From NCBI GenBank assembly GCA_015478725.1, contig JADMIG010000022.1, forward strand, positions 1-43,112: DNA of 43,112 bases. Reading direction: 5' to 3'. Shown one piece after another: positions 24,975-34,039 of this stretch. Under the pieces are notes generated by a model. It was not told the origin of the DNA, made no database searches, and saw nothing but the letters and a program-made list of their open reading frames with translations. Position 1 is the first letter of the stretch. The number at the start of each line of letters is the position of its first letter. Position numbers and translations under genes: made by a program. The stretch comes from Chloroflexota bacterium. GTDB taxonomy: Bacteria; Chloroflexota; Limnocylindria; Limnocylindrales; CSP1-4.

Positions 24975-25064
24975 CGCGTCACCTCCGTGATCGCCAGCCG
25001 TGCGTTCGACGCCTGACAGGCCCCATCGTGGGCGTCGGACGTCAAGCGGTCGTGCCCGCGAACT

Positions 25065-25080
25065 TCAAGTTCACATCAAG
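25065..25080 (-). promoter_or_regulatory. Paired CTTGA repeats, 11 bp apart
   Basis: In gene orientation CTTGA occurs twice with an 11-bp period (plus-strand TCAAG at 25065 and 25076), upstream of the SHOCT/Met-rich unit. The spacing matches the CTCAG arrays but the sequence differs, so the second response regulator in the island may bind it. A third CTTGA at 25042 is out of phase. Confidence 0.5.
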
Positions 25081-25134
25081 AAACGGCTGGCCCGGCGCCA
25101 GCCCTCTGCCGTCGGCGCGTGAGCCCGGGGGAGG

Positions 25135-26244
25135 TCAGCGGGCGAGGGGCAGTGCCACCCGGAACGTCGCGCCGCGTCCGGGACCGTCGCTTTCCGCCCA
25201 GATCCGCCCATCCATGACCTCGACGAGCGCCCTGGCGATCGCCAGGCCGATCCCCGACCCCCCGAGGGCTCGGGACCGCGACGGGTCGACCCGGTAGAAC
25301 CGTTCGAAGACCCTCACCCGTTGCTCCTCCGTGAGACCGGGTCCCTCGTCGGCGACCGAGAGTGTCACGAACGCACCGTCACCCCGGACTCCGACGGTCA
25401 CTGTCGAGCCTTCGGCCGTGTAGCGGACCGCGTTGCTGAGGAGGTTGTCCAGCACCTGCGTCAGCCGCTCCCGATCGGCTCGCGCGGATGGTGGCCGTGG
25501 AGCCGACCCGAGATGGATCGCCACCCCGCGCTCGGCGGCCATCGCCGTGAACCGCTCCACCGCGGCCGATGCCACCGCGGCGACGTCCACCGGTTCCATG
25601 GTCAACGGCAGCTGGCGTGCCTCCGCCCGCCAGAGCGCCTGGAGGTCGTCGACAAGGCGAGCCAATCGGGCGGTCTCGAGCCGGAGCAGCGTCCAGGTGG
25701 CGGCACGCGGCTCGACGATTCCGTCCTCCAGTCCCTCGAGATAGCCGTCCAGCGTCGCGAGCGGCGTCCGCAGTTCGTGCGCCACGTCGCCGACGAGCTC
25801 GAGGCGGCGCCGCTCGGTCGATTCCAGGGCCGCCGCCATCCGGTTGAACGAGTCGGCGAGCTCGCCGATCTCGTCGGTGGACGTCACCTCGACGCGTTCG
25901 GCGTACCGACCGGTCGCGATCCGCCGGCTCGCCTGCGCCAGGCGGCTGATCGGCCTCGACAGGCGGGCGGACAGCGCCACGCTGACGATCACGGCCGCGA
26001 TCGACGCGGCGAGCACGGCGATGAGCAGCGACGTCCGGACGGAGTCCTGGAAGGCCGCCTGGACGAGATTGCCCATCATCCCGTTCATGCCGCCCATGCC
26101 AGACATGGCATGACCCATCGCGGCGTCGAACGCGCCGGGCGCCACGAGTCCGACCGTCAGGAAGAGCGTGACGCTGCCGACGGCCACGACGGCGAGGTGG
26201 GCGAGGAGCAGTCGGGTGCGGAGCCGCCCCCCGCGCCTGGTCAC
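25135..26244 (-). CDS. Sensor histidine kinase with Met-rich extracytoplasmic loop
   Basis: 369 residues. Helix 1 (about 10-35) and helix 2 (about 70-92) enclose a loop of some 35 residues containing AMGHAMSGMGGMNGMMGN, with six Met and one His in 15 residues (43-57). HAMP follows, then the phospho-accepting His156 in DVAHELRTPL, an N box (DNLLSNAVRY) and the G boxes (DEGPGL, GGSGIGLAIA). The loop is too small for a folded sensor domain and looks like a direct Cu(I)/Ag(I) site. The GTG start overlaps the response regulator stop by GTGA. It is the last cistron of a five-gene unit. Confidence 0.92.
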   Translation of the reverse strand: MTRRGGRLRTRLLLAHLAVVAVGSVTLFLTVGLVAPGAFDAAMGHAMSGMGGMNGMMGNLVQAAFQDSVRTSLLIAVLAASIAAVIVSVALSARLSRPISRLAQASRRIATGRYAERVEVTSTDEIGELADSFNRMAAALESTERRRLELVGDVAHELRTPLATLDGYLEGLEDGIVEPRAATWTLLRLETARLARLVDDLQALWRAEARQLPLTMEPVDVAAVASAAVERFTAMAAERGVAIHLGSAPRPPSARADRERLTQVLDNLLSNAVRYTAEGSTVTVGVRGDGAFVTLSVADEGPGLTEEQRVRVFERFYRVDPSRSRALGGSGIGLAIARALVEVMDGRIWAESDGPGRGATFRVALPLAR

Positions 26245-26939
26245 GCGCGGTCCTCGCGCAAGCGGTATCCGACGCCGCGGACCGTCTCGATGAACCTCGG
26301 GGTGACGGCATCGTCGCCGAGCTTGCGGCGCAGGTTCGCCAGGTGGACATCGACGACATGCTCGTCCCCGACGTAGTCCGTACCCCACACGCGGTCGAGG
26401 AGTCGCTGGCGCCCGAGCACGATCCCGGGCTCTTCGGCGAGGGCGAGGAGGAGGTCGAACTCGATCGTCGTGAGGGCGATCGATCGGCCGCCGACGGTCA
26501 CCTGCCGTCGCCTCGGGTCGATCGCCAGGTCATCGCGCTCGAGGACCCCGTCGACGCCCGCTCGGTTGGCCGGTCTCGGGCGGCGGAGCAGTGCCTTGAC
26601 GCGCGCGACGAGTTCGCGCGGCGAGAACGGCTTGACGAGGTAGTCGTCGGCTCCGACCGAGAGGCCGACGATCCGGTCGATCTCCTCGGCACGGGCGCTG
26701 AGCATGATCACGTACGCGTCGGAGAACTCCCGTGCGCGGCGGAGGACCTCGAAGCCGTCGATGCCCGGCAGCATGACGTCGAGAATGACCACGTCCGGGG
26801 CTCGCTCGCGGATGAGCTGGAGTCCGACGTGGCCGTCGACGGCCGCGATCACCTCCATCCCCTCGCGCTCGAGATAGCCGCGGACGAGCTCGATGATCGG
26901 CGCCTCGTCGTCCACGACGAGCACCCGCGTCGCGGTCAC
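26241..26939 (-). CDS. OmpR-family response regulator (partner of the Met-loop kinase)
   Basis: 232 residues. The receiver has the acidic pair in VVDDEAP, phospho-acceptor Asp54 in VILDVMLPG and KPFSPRELVARV; the C-terminal winged helix is complete (TTIEFDLLLALAEEPG, then DVHLANLRRKLGDD and VRGVGYRL). It binds DNA as a head-to-tail dimer, which suits direct repeats with 11-bp spacing. The GTG start overlaps the kinase gene upstream by GTGA and the stop overlaps the Met-loop kinase start by GTGA, so the four signalling genes are translationally coupled. Confidence 0.95.
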   Translation of the reverse strand: MTATRVLVVDDEAPIIELVRGYLEREGMEVIAAVDGHVGLQLIRERAPDVVILDVMLPGIDGFEVLRRAREFSDAYVIMLSARAEEIDRIVGLSVGADDYLVKPFSPRELVARVKALLRRPRPANRAGVDGVLERDDLAIDPRRRQVTVGGRSIALTTIEFDLLLALAEEPGIVLGRQRLLDRVWGTDYVGDEHVVDVHLANLRRKLGDDAVTPRFIETVRGVGYRLREDRA

Positions 26940-28345
26940 GACTGGCGCAGGGGCAGCGTGACTTCCGCCACCGTGCCACCTCCCTCACGATTCGCGAGCT
27001 CGATCGTCCCCGCGTGCGACTCGACGATCCAGTGAGCGATCGCCAGGCCGAGCCCGGTCCCCGACGGTCGCATCTCACGCGCCCGAGCTCCGCGATAGAG
27101 TCGCTCGAAGATCCGCTCCCGGTCGGTCGCCTCGAGGCCGATGCCCGTGTCCTCGACCCTGACGATCGCGCGGCCAGCGCGGACCTCCAGGTTGGCCGTG
27201 ACGGTCCCGCCGTCCGGCGTATAGCGCGCGGCGTTGTCGAGGAGGATACCGAACAGCTCGCGCAGCCGGTCACGGTCGCCGTCGACGACCGCCGGCTCCA
27301 CGGTGGCCACGCTCATCCGGACCCGCCGGGCGGCCTGGCGCTGGCGCCGCACCGACTCGACGAGCACGGCGTCGAGCTCGACCGGACCGAACTCGAGCCG
27401 TGCCCCCGACTCGGCGCGGGCGAGCGAGAGGAGATCGCCGATGAGCCTGCCCATCCGCTCGGCCTCGTCGCGTGCGTCGGACAGGATCGCCTCCCGCTCG
27501 CCGGCGGGCAGGTTCGACCGTTCCGCGAGATCCAGGTTCGCACGGATCGTCGTCAGCGGCGTCCGGAGCTGGTGCGATGCGTCGCCGAGGAACCGCTGCA
27601 GGGCCTGATGGTTCTGCTCGAGCGCCGCGAGCATCTCGTTGAAGGCGACGGCCAGCTCGCCGACTTCGTCGCCGGGTCGACCCGCCTCGACCCGCGCCGC
27701 AACGTCGCCGGACAGCGAGATCGCGCGGGCCGTCTCGGTGACGTCGGAGACCGGAGCCAGGGCGCGCCGCGCCAGGACGAGTCCGCCGACGAGCGCGAGC
27801 CCGATGAGCATGGTGCCGCCGATGACCAGGGCGGCACTGACCGTGGTGAGGAGGTCGCGCAATGGACGGGTCGAGTCGGCCCATGCCACGTATCCCACCC
27901 GGCTGCCGCTCGTGACGACGACGGGCTCGACCGTCAACCGGAGGACGTCACCACCGGTGGTCAGCTCGCGAATCGCGTGGGCGTGGCGATCCGCGGCCGC
28001 CAGATCCTCGGGCCCGATCGACAGCCCCGGGCTCCGGGCCGGAGCGGAATCGGCGAGCACGGCGCCGTTCGCGTCGAGGACGACGACCCGGCCACCGGTC
28101 GAGGCGAACTGCTCGATCATCCGCGCCGCCGGGCGCAGTCGGCCGCTCGCGTCGGCGTCCTGAGCGAATGCGCCCGCGGCGTGTTCGGCGTTCGCAAGCA
28201 GCCCCGCGTCGAACGACACCTCGAGCTCGGTGCGAAGGACGAGATACATGCCCGTGCCGAAGGCGACGAGGGCCGCCGCGAGGAGCCCGGTGTAGATGAG
28301 GGCCAGCCGCGTCCTGATCGACAGCCGTCGCGGAGAACTCCTCAC
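26936..28345 (-). CDS. Sensor histidine kinase with large extracytoplasmic domain
   Basis: 469 residues. Two helices (about 12-36 and 165-192) flank an extracytoplasmic domain of about 130 residues with no Met cluster and no cysteine. A HAMP domain follows, with phospho-accepting His258 in [10 protein letters not shown], the N box ([11 protein letters not shown]) and G boxes ([18 protein letters not shown]). It pairs with the regulator encoded just upstream, whose stop overlaps its GTG start by GTGA. The signal is unknown; the different sensor suggests a second input into the same operon. Confidence 0.93.
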   Translation of the reverse strand: MRSSPRRLSIRTRLALIYTGLLAAALVAFGTGMYLVLRTELEVSFDAGLLANAEHAAGAFAQDADASGRLRPAARMIEQFASTGGRVVVLDANGAVLADSAPARSPGLSIGPEDLAAADRHAHAIRELTTGGDVLRLTVEPVVVTSGSRVGYVAWADSTRPLRDLLTTVSAALVIGGTMLIGLALVGGLVLARRALAPVSDVTETARAISLSGDVAARVEAGRPGDEVGELAVAFNEMLAALEQNHQALQRFLGDASHQLRTPLTTIRANLDLAERSNLPAGEREAILSDARDEAERMGRLIGDLLSLARAESGARLEFGPVELDAVLVESVRRQRQAARRVRMSVATVEPAVVDGDRDRLRELFGILLDNAARYTPDGGTVTANLEVRAGRAIVRVEDTGIGLEATDRERIFERLYRGARAREMRPSGTGLGLAIAHWIVESHAGTIELANREGGGTVAEVTLPLRQS

Positions 28346-29022
28346 GCTTTCAGGACGTAACCGGCGCCGCGGACCGTGTGGAGGAGGCGCGCCTCGCCGT
28401 TCGCCTCGAGCTTGTTCCGCAGGTACCGCACGTACACCTCGAGGACGTTGGACTCACCTTCGAAGTCGTACGACCAGACGTGCTCCATGATCACGTCGCG
28501 GGTGAGCACCTTGCGCGGATGGCGCATGAACAGCAGGAGCAGGCTGAACTCGGTCGTGGTCAGCTCGATCGTCCGCCCGTCCCGGCGAGCCTCCCTCGCG
28601 TCCACGTCGAGCTCGAGGTCGCCGAACCGGAGGACTTCGCCCGCGGGGGCCGTCCGCCGGCGCAACAGCGCATGGACGCGGGCGAGGAGCTCCTCGAAGC
28701 TGAACGGCTTGACGAGGTAATCGTCGGCGCCGATCTCGAGTCCCTCGACCCGGTCCTTGACGTCGTCGCGGGCGGTGAGCATGAGGATCGCGACCTCGTC
28801 GCCGGCCAAGCGCAGTCGGCGCGTCACCTCGAGGCCGTCCATGCCGGGCATCATGACGTCGAGGACGATGAGGTCGGGCAGGTGCTCGCGAGCCTTTTCC
28901 AGGCCCTCCTCACCCGAGGCCGCCTCCACCACGCGGTAACCCTCGTAGGCGAGGCCGCGGCGGACGACCGTCCGGATCTTCGGATCGTCGTCGACGACGA
29001 GGATGCGAGCGGCCTCGCTCAT
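28342..29022 (-). CDS. OmpR-family response regulator (MprA-like)
   Basis: 226 residues. Receiver motifs are VVDDDPKIR, Asp55 in [18 protein letters not shown] and [12 protein letters not shown]; the winged-helix domain has [15 protein letters not shown], then [12 protein letters not shown] and VRGAGYVLK. It resembles regulators of envelope or metal stress of the MprA/CopR kind. It starts 16 bp after the multicopper oxidase stop and is the first signalling gene of the operon. Either this or the second regulator is the likely ligand of the CTCAG arrays; the sequence alone does not say which. Confidence 0.94.
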   Translation of the reverse strand: MSEAARILVVDDDPKIRTVVRRGLAYEGYRVVEAASGEEGLEKAREHLPDLIVLDVMMPGMDGLEVTRRLRLAGDEVAILMLTARDDVKDRVEGLEIGADDYLVKPFSFEELLARVHALLRRRTAPAGEVLRFGDLELDVDAREARRDGRTIELTTTEFSLLLLFMRHPRKVLTRDVIMEHVWSYDFEGESNVLEVYVRYLRNKLEANGEARLLHTVRGAGYVLKA

Positions 29023-29038
29023 GGCGACGTGGCCTCCG

Positions 29039-30166
29039 TCAGTGGGTCATCCCGGGCATCGAGCTCATTCCCGGCATCGCGGTCATGTCCGGCGCCATCG
29101 TATGGCCCGGGACCTGACTCGGGCTCGGGCTCGTCGACCCGGCAGGCGCGGGCGAGGAGGTCCCGCCCTTGGCTCGCACGTTCACGACGACGATGAGCCC
29201 GCCCGGTTCCTGGCCGTTGTTCGAGGCGTGGTGGAGATCGTGACAGTGGAGGAGCCAGGCGCCGGGATTGTCGGCTCGGAAGACGACGTCGTACGTCTCG
29301 CCCGGCAGGATGGACAAGGTGTTCAGCCGCTGAGGCGCCGCCAGCCGTTCGCCATCCTTGGCCACGACCGCCATGTCCGTCCCGTGAAGGTGCATCGGAT
29401 GGATCGTCTGGCTCGGGTTGATGAACCGCAGCCGAACCAGATCGCCCTCGGTCACGTCGATCGGCGCGGTGGCGGGGTAGGACTTGCCGTTGATCGTGAA
29501 GTAGTCGTACGCCATGCCCATCGCGTCCATGCCGGCCATCCCGGCCCCGACCATCCAGTTGCCGATGGCGAGCACATACTCACGATCTGCCGCGATCGGA
29601 TCGGCACCCTGCGGGTCGATGATGAACGGAGCATAGAGTCCCTGATCGATCTGCCCGCGACTGTTCGGACCGTGGGCGTGGTACATGAACGTGCCCGCAT
29701 GCGGCGCCGTGAAGCGGTAGGTGAACGTCGCGCCCGGCGCGATCGGAGGCTGCGTGATGCCCGCGACGCCGTCCTGGTCGTTCGGCACGTGGAGGCCATG
29801 CCAGTGAACGGAGGTGGCCTCGGCGAGTGCGTTCCGGACGACGACCTCGACCGTGTCCCCTTCGGTCACCCGGATCGCCGGGCCCGGGACCGTCCCGTTG
29901 AACGTGATCGCCTCGGTCGCGAGGCCCGGGAGGAGCTCCCAGGCGGCTTTCGTCACCGTGAGGTCGAACCGCCGTGTCTCGCCGGTCGGCTTCACCGTGA
30001 CGTTGGCGAGGAGTCGCTCGAGGGACGCGCGCTCGACCGACGAGACGCCCGTCGGCGCTGTGGGCGTCGCGCGAAGCGAGTAGGCGCCGACGGTCCCGGC
30101 GACACCGAGCGCGAGTCCGGAAACCAGGGCGAAGGCGATGAACCGGCGCTGAGACGGTGGACGCAT
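29039..30166 (-). CDS. Two-domain multicopper oxidase
   Basis: 375 residues. The N terminus [20 protein letters not shown] is a Tat-like export signal. All four copper motifs are present: HWHG (121-124), HAH (163-165), HPMHLHG (256-262) and HCHDLHH (307-313). The length and spacing fit a two-domain laccase or copper oxidase, which assembles as a trimer in this class. The C terminus is Met/His-rich ([20 protein letters not shown]), as in enzymes that oxidise Cu(I). It probably detoxifies Cu(I) outside the membrane. It is the first gene of the unit that includes both two-component systems. Confidence 0.95.
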   Translation of the reverse strand: MRPPSQRRFIAFALVSGLALGVAGTVGAYSLRATPTAPTGVSSVERASLERLLANVTVKPTGETRRFDLTVTKAAWELLPGLATEAITFNGTVPGPAIRVTEGDTVEVVVRNALAEATSVHWHGLHVPNDQDGVAGITQPPIAPGATFTYRFTAPHAGTFMYHAHGPNSRGQIDQGLYAPFIIDPQGADPIAADREYVLAIGNWMVGAGMAGMDAMGMAYDYFTINGKSYPATAPIDVTEGDLVRLRFINPSQTIHPMHLHGTDMAVVAKDGERLAAPQRLNTLSILPGETYDVVFRADNPGAWLLHCHDLHHASNNGQEPGGLIVVVNVRAKGGTSSPAPAGSTSPSPSQVPGHTMAPDMTAMPGMSSMPGMTH

Positions 30167-30220
30167 GGAGGAACCTCAAAGGTCGGGGAAGCGGCACGAC
30201 CCACAGGCTCGCTCACGTAC

Positions 30221-30247
30221 CTGAGCGCCGGGTGAGTGCGACCTGAG
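30221..30247 (-). promoter_or_regulatory. 11-bp-period CTCAG operator array I (3 copies)
   Basis: In gene orientation the copies read CTCAG, CTCAC, CTCAG; plus-strand starts are 30243, 30232 and 30221, each 11 bp apart. The first copy is TTCTCAG. It ends 54 bp before the multicopper oxidase ATG. As the response regulators follow in the same unit, this array would give autoregulation. Confidence 0.75.
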
Positions 30248-30291
30248 AACTGCGTCGTCCGAGCGCGGACCGCCTACGTGACCGGGACCGC

Positions 30292-30780
30292 CTACGTTTC
30301 GAACTTCCTGGCCAGGCGGGCGACGAGCGCGCCCGCGGTGCGGCGGGCGACCAGGTGCAGGAGGGTCTGGTCGAGGAGGAGGCCGACCTTCCCGAGCGGC
30401 GGCGCGTAGCGACCGTCGAGGACGATGTCGTGCGCCGAGATGGAGAGCTCGCCGGCGAAGACCGGGAATAGCGGGGCGAAGCTCGCCGACCGCCAGGCGA
30501 TCTCGACGAGCACCCGATCGCCGACATGTCGGGCGGGCCCGAGGTCGATGAACGCGGCCTTCCGCACGGGTCCGGTCGAGCTGCCGTCGAGGATCGGAAG
30601 GTCGAGGTCGGTCGCGATGTGGCGGAGCTGCGGGTCGCCCGGCGGTCCGTCGGTCGGTCGGCCGAGCCAGGCGAGATCCCCGAGTGCGAGGATCGCCCGA
30701 TCGAGGTCGATGGAGCCAGGCCGACGGACGCGCAGCGGGATCGTCATCGGCTCGCTGGCGGCTGTGGCATCGGTCTCCAT
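30292..30780 (-). CDS. Hypothetical protein, possibly SRPBCC-like
   Basis: 162 residues, soluble, without signal or helices. The C-terminal half (RVLVEIAWRSASFAPLFPVF, then GELSISAHDIVLDGRYAPPLG) reads like alternating strands followed by a helix (LLLDQTLLHLVARRTAGALV), which recalls helix-grip SRPBCC proteins. This is a weak structural guess. It is divergent from the ArsR-rhodanese gene. Two ATGs compete: 30780 and one 11 codons later. Confidence 0.6.
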   Translation of the reverse strand: METDATAASEPMTIPLRVRRPGSIDLDRAILALGDLAWLGRPTDGPPGDPQLRHIATDLDLPILDGSSTGPVRKAAFIDLGPARHVGDRVLVEIAWRSASFAPLFPVFAGELSISAHDIVLDGRYAPPLGKVGLLLDQTLLHLVARRTAGALVARLARKFET

Positions 30781-30915
30781 CGGACATCGGACGGTGCGCG
30801 GCGTGGTGCTTCGGCGCTAGGGTCGTTCGGCCTGCCCGGGGCCTGCCGATCCGCCCTGCCGCTCGTCACCGCAATTCACGCGCGAGACCGCAGTGCCCGA
30901 TCGTCAAAGACTCGT

Positions 30916-30921
30916 TAGACT
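30916..30921 (+). promoter_or_regulatory. -10 box of a probable leaderless transcript
   Basis: TAGACT ends 6 bp before the ATG at 30928. With the usual 6-7 bp to the start of transcription, the message would begin at that ATG. No ribosome-binding site precedes it. This makes the earlier in-frame ATG at 30922 an unlikely start. Confidence 0.55.
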
Positions 30922-30927
30922 ATGCGA

Positions 30928-31614
30928 ATGACCACCGAGCGCACCGCGACCACGGCGCTCAACGAACAGTTTGCCCGGATTGGCAAGGCACTTTCGAGCC
31001 CCCGCCGGATCGAACTGCTCGATCTGCTTGCCCAGGGCGAGCGTCCGGTCGAGTCGCTCGCCGCCGCCAGCGACATGAGCGTCGCCCTCGCTTCCTCGCA
31101 CCTCCAGGCGCTCCGGGCGGCTCGCCTGGTCGAGACCCGTCGGGACGGGCAGCGGGTTCACTACCGGCTCGCGGGCGACGATGTCTATCGACTCCTCAGC
31201 GTCCTTCGCGGCGCGGCACGAGCGCGGCTCGCCGAACTCGAGGTGGCCGTCGTCGCGTACCTGGAAACGCCCGACGAGCTCGAACCCGTCACGCGCGGGG
31301 AGCTCTGGGATCGCGCTCGATCGGGCGCGGTCACCATCCTCGACGTCCGTCCCCGTGAGGAGTACCTCGCGGGCCACATCCCGGGTGCGCTGTCGGTTCC
31401 GCTCGCCGAACTCGGCGATCTGCTCACCCGCCTGCCGCGGGACGCCGAGATCGTCGCCTATTGTCGAGGTCCCTACTGCGTCCTCGCCCCCCAGGCGGTC
31501 GCACTGCTCCGCAGCCACGGTCGTTCCGCGCGGCGTCTCGCGGACGGCTTCCCCGAGTGGCGCCTGGCTGGCCTGCCGATCGCCGTCGGCCCGGCAGCAG
31601 GGATGCCCGCGTGA
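30928..31614 (+). CDS. ArsR-type regulator fused to a rhodanese domain
   Basis: 228 residues from ATG 30928. The N-terminal winged helix (about 10-95) has SSPRRIELLDLLAQGERPVE, SHLQALRAARLVETRRDGQR and VHYRLAG. The C-terminal rhodanese (about 105-218) has LDVRPREEYLAGHIPGA and the active loop YCRGPYCVLA with the catalytic Cys. Such fusions regulate sulfur-oxidation genes and probably sense persulfide. The two genes that follow (DsrE family and a sulfide:quinone-oxidoreductase-like flavoprotein) fit that role. The stop overlaps the next start by GTGA. Confidence 0.93.
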   Translation: MTTERTATTALNEQFARIGKALSSPRRIELLDLLAQGERPVESLAAASDMSVALASSHLQALRAARLVETRRDGQRVHYRLAGDDVYRLLSVLRGAARARLAELEVAVVAYLETPDELEPVTRGELWDRARSGAVTILDVRPREEYLAGHIPGALSVPLAELGDLLTRLPRDAEIVAYCRGPYCVLAPQAVALLRSHGRSARRLADGFPEWRLAGLPIAVGPAAGMPA

Positions 31615-31961
31615 ACGCCCTCGTCATCCTCAACGATCCGCCGTACGGCACGGAGCGCTCGTACAACGGCCTCCGACTCGCGCTCAGCCTGGCGAAGGAG
31701 CGCGAGGTCGAACTCCGCCTCTTCCTCATGGCCGATGCGGTTCGCTGTGGGCAGCGCGGTCAGGAGACCCCCGAGGGCTACTACAACATCGAGCGGATGC
31801 TCACCGGGCTCAGGGTCAAGGGGGTGCCCATCGGTGCCTGCGGGACGTGCATGGCGGCCCGCGGGATGCACGACGAGGCACTCATCGAGGGTGCCCATCG
31901 CTCATCGATGGCCGAGCTGACCACCTGGACGCTGTGGGCGGACAAGGTCCTGAGCTTCTAG
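31611..31961 (+). CDS. DsrE/DsrF-family sulfur-carrier-like protein
   Basis: 116 residues from a GTG in the GTGA overlap. The fold is recognisable by VNALVILNDPPYGTERSYNG, ELRLFLMADAVRCG and VKGVPIGACGTCMAARG. Cys46, Cys77 and Cys80 are candidate persulfide carriers. DsrE-like proteins pass sulfane sulfur between enzymes in the cytoplasm. Between a persulfide-sensing regulator and an SQR-like enzyme it probably accepts sulfur from one of them. The frame is open further upstream inside the regulator gene, but the overlap fixes the start. Confidence 0.9.
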   Translation: MNALVILNDPPYGTERSYNGLRLALSLAKEREVELRLFLMADAVRCGQRGQETPEGYYNIERMLTGLRVKGVPIGACGTCMAARGMHDEALIEGAHRSSMAELTTWTLWADKVLSF

Positions 31962-31978
31962 CCGGCAGGAGGCCGACC

Positions 31979-33190
31979 ATGGCGACGGTTCTCGTTCTCG
32001 GGGGCGGTATCGGCGGTGCCGCGGCGGCGAACGCCCTCCGCGGCCGACTGAGCCGCCAGCACCGCGTCGTCGTCGTGGACCGCGACGCCGACCAGGTCTT
32101 CGCGCCGTCGCTCCTGTGGCTCATGGTCGGCCGGCGCCGGCCGGCGGCCATCTCGCGCCCGCTGGCGAAGATGCTCCAGCCGGGGATCGAGGTCGTGCGG
32201 AGCCATGTTCGCGGGCTCGACCCGGTCGCGCGACGCGTGTCGACCGATGCCGGCGAGTTCACCGCCGATGCGGTCGTCGTCGCCCTCGGCGCCGAGCTCG
32301 CCCCGGAGGCGATCGCGGGCTATGCCGATGCCGCCCACGACTTCTTCACGCTCGAGGGGGCCGGGCGGTTCGCGAACGCGTTCGCAGGGTTCTCCGGCGG
32401 CCGCGTCATCGTGGCCGTCAGCGGATTGCCCTTCAAGTGCCCGGCGGCGCCCTACGAGGCCGCCTTCCTCATCGACGCCGACCTCCGGCGACGGGGTCTT
32501 CGCGACCGGAGCACGATCGAGCTCCACATGCCCGAGCCAGCGCCGATGCCGGTGGCCGGCCCCGTCCTGGGCCGGGCCGTGGTGGACCTCCTCAAGGAAC
32601 GAGGCATCGGCTACTTCCCAGGGCATCCGATCGAGGCCTACGACGGGGCGCCGCGCCAGGTCCGATTCGCGGACGGGTCGGTCGCCGGCTATGACCTGCT
32701 CGCGGCAGTCCCGCCCCATCGCCCACCCGCGGTGGTCGCCACCTCCGGTCTGGCCGGTCCGACGGGCTGGATCCCGGTTGACCGCGAAACGCTCGAGACG
32801 AGCGCGCCGAACGTCTTCGCCATCGGCGACGTGACGGCGATCATGCTTGCCAACGGCAAGCTCCTGCCGAAGGCCGGCGTCTTCGCCCACGCCGAGGCGG
32901 AGGTTGCGGCCGCCCAGATCGCATCACGGATCGAGGGTGGACCGGCCGGCCGGTTCGATGGTCACGGCTACTGCTGGGTGGAACTCGGTGCCGGAGTGGC
33001 GGGCTTCGCCGCGGGCGACTTCTTCGCCGATCCGGAACCGGCCGTCGCCCTGCGTCGTCCGGGCCGAACCTGGCACGCGGGGAAAGTCCTGTTCGAGCGC
33101 TACTGGCTCAGCCGGGGTCTCGAGCACGAACTGGCCGGCGCCGGTCTGCGCCTCGGCAGCGCGCTCCTTCGCGTTCCCGGCCGGCTCTGA
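31979..33190 (+). CDS. Sulfide:quinone oxidoreductase-like flavoprotein
   Basis: 403 residues. FAD binding is shown by VLVLGGGIGGAAAANALRG (4-22) and NVFAIGDVTAI (277-287). The redox Cys154 lies in LPFKCPAAPYEAAFL, the typical SQR context, and Cys331 lies in HGYCWVELGAG near the C terminus; these are the only two cysteines. The usual third Cys of membrane SQR is missing, as in some flavocytochrome c-like relatives. It would oxidise sulfide to persulfide or polysulfide and reduce quinone at the membrane. AGGAGG precedes the ATG, 17 bp after the DsrE gene. Confidence 0.9.
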   Translation: MATVLVLGGGIGGAAAANALRGRLSRQHRVVVVDRDADQVFAPSLLWLMVGRRRPAAISRPLAKMLQPGIEVVRSHVRGLDPVARRVSTDAGEFTADAVVVALGAELAPEAIAGYADAAHDFFTLEGAGRFANAFAGFSGGRVIVAVSGLPFKCPAAPYEAAFLIDADLRRRGLRDRSTIELHMPEPAPMPVAGPVLGRAVVDLLKERGIGYFPGHPIEAYDGAPRQVRFADGSVAGYDLLAAVPPHRPPAVVATSGLAGPTGWIPVDRETLETSAPNVFAIGDVTAIMLANGKLLPKAGVFAHAEAEVAAAQIASRIEGGPAGRFDGHGYCWVELGAGVAGFAAGDFFADPEPAVALRRPGRTWHAGKVLFERYWLSRGLEHELAGAGLRLGSALLRVPGRL

Positions 33191-33256
33191 CGTGAAACCG
33201 ATGAAGGTGACGACGTTCATCCCGGAGTCGGCTCACTGCCGGCCCACGGGCTCGAG

Positions 33257-33913
33257 TCAGCTGCCGGTCCAGGCCTGCCCGTGGCCGACCGCGAGGCCGC
33301 GGAGGGTGTCGAGACGGCTGCGAGCGTCCCTCGCCATGGCCGTCGCCGCGGAAGCGACGCCGACACCGAGGCGGTAGTCGTCGGCGATGTGGCCCTCAAG
33401 GGTCGCGGTGGCCGCATCGAGGGTATCCCAGGCGAAGCGGAAGCCCGGACGGTCGATCTGGGCAGGGAACTCCGCGCCCCGTGGGAACGCGGCGTTGGTC
33501 CGGTCGACGAGCGCCATGCTCTCCGCCAGCTCGGCGGTCAGTGGCGGGTCGACGTGCACCTCTTCTGGATCTCGCTCGGTCCCGCCGAGCGCGATCAGGA
33601 GGAGCCGGCCGGACCGGCCGGGCGCGACCAGCCGGACGATCAGGACGACGATCCACATGAGGACGGCGAGCACGGTCAGAAGCACGATGTACAGGGGCAC
33701 CCACGCGATCCCGCCGGCCTGGCCCGCGGCCGCGGCCGGCTCGATGAGCGACCCGAGCGCGATCGGGGGCAGGACCAGGAACGCCAGCATGAAGGCGAGC
33801 CTGCGTCTGCCCTCCGGGAGTGGCGTCCGGCCGACATGCTCGCGGGCCAATCGCAGCATCGCGAGGCCGATCGTGGCGGCGATCGCGAAGACCAACAGTT
33901 GCAGGAACAACAT
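33257..33913 (-). CDS. Membrane protein with cytoplasmic helical tail
   Basis: 218 residues. Three helices (about 2-20, 36-55 and 65-90; MLFLQLLVFAIAATIGLAML starts the first) are followed by a soluble tail of some 110 residues with alternating charged helices. The ATG has GAAAGG at 9 bp. No family was recognised. It is convergent with the SQR-like gene over a 66-bp gap and stands alone. Confidence 0.65.
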   Translation of the reverse strand: MLFLQLLVFAIAATIGLAMLRLAREHVGRTPLPEGRRRLAFMLAFLVLPPIALGSLIEPAAAAGQAGGIAWVPLYIVLLTVLAVLMWIVVLIVRLVAPGRSGRLLLIALGGTERDPEEVHVDPPLTAELAESMALVDRTNAAFPRGAEFPAQIDRPGFRFAWDTLDAATATLEGHIADDYRLGVGVASAATAMARDARSRLDTLRGLAVGHGQAWTGS

Positions 33914-34039
33914 CGGACACGACCTTTCGCCTGGCGGGGCTTCGGTGACGTCACCCTGGGGGACACCAGGACCTCCGCCGGGCGACGCTCCGGCCGCTGC
34001 CGTGCTTGCAGTCAACCACGGGGCCGGTGTATTGGCAAC

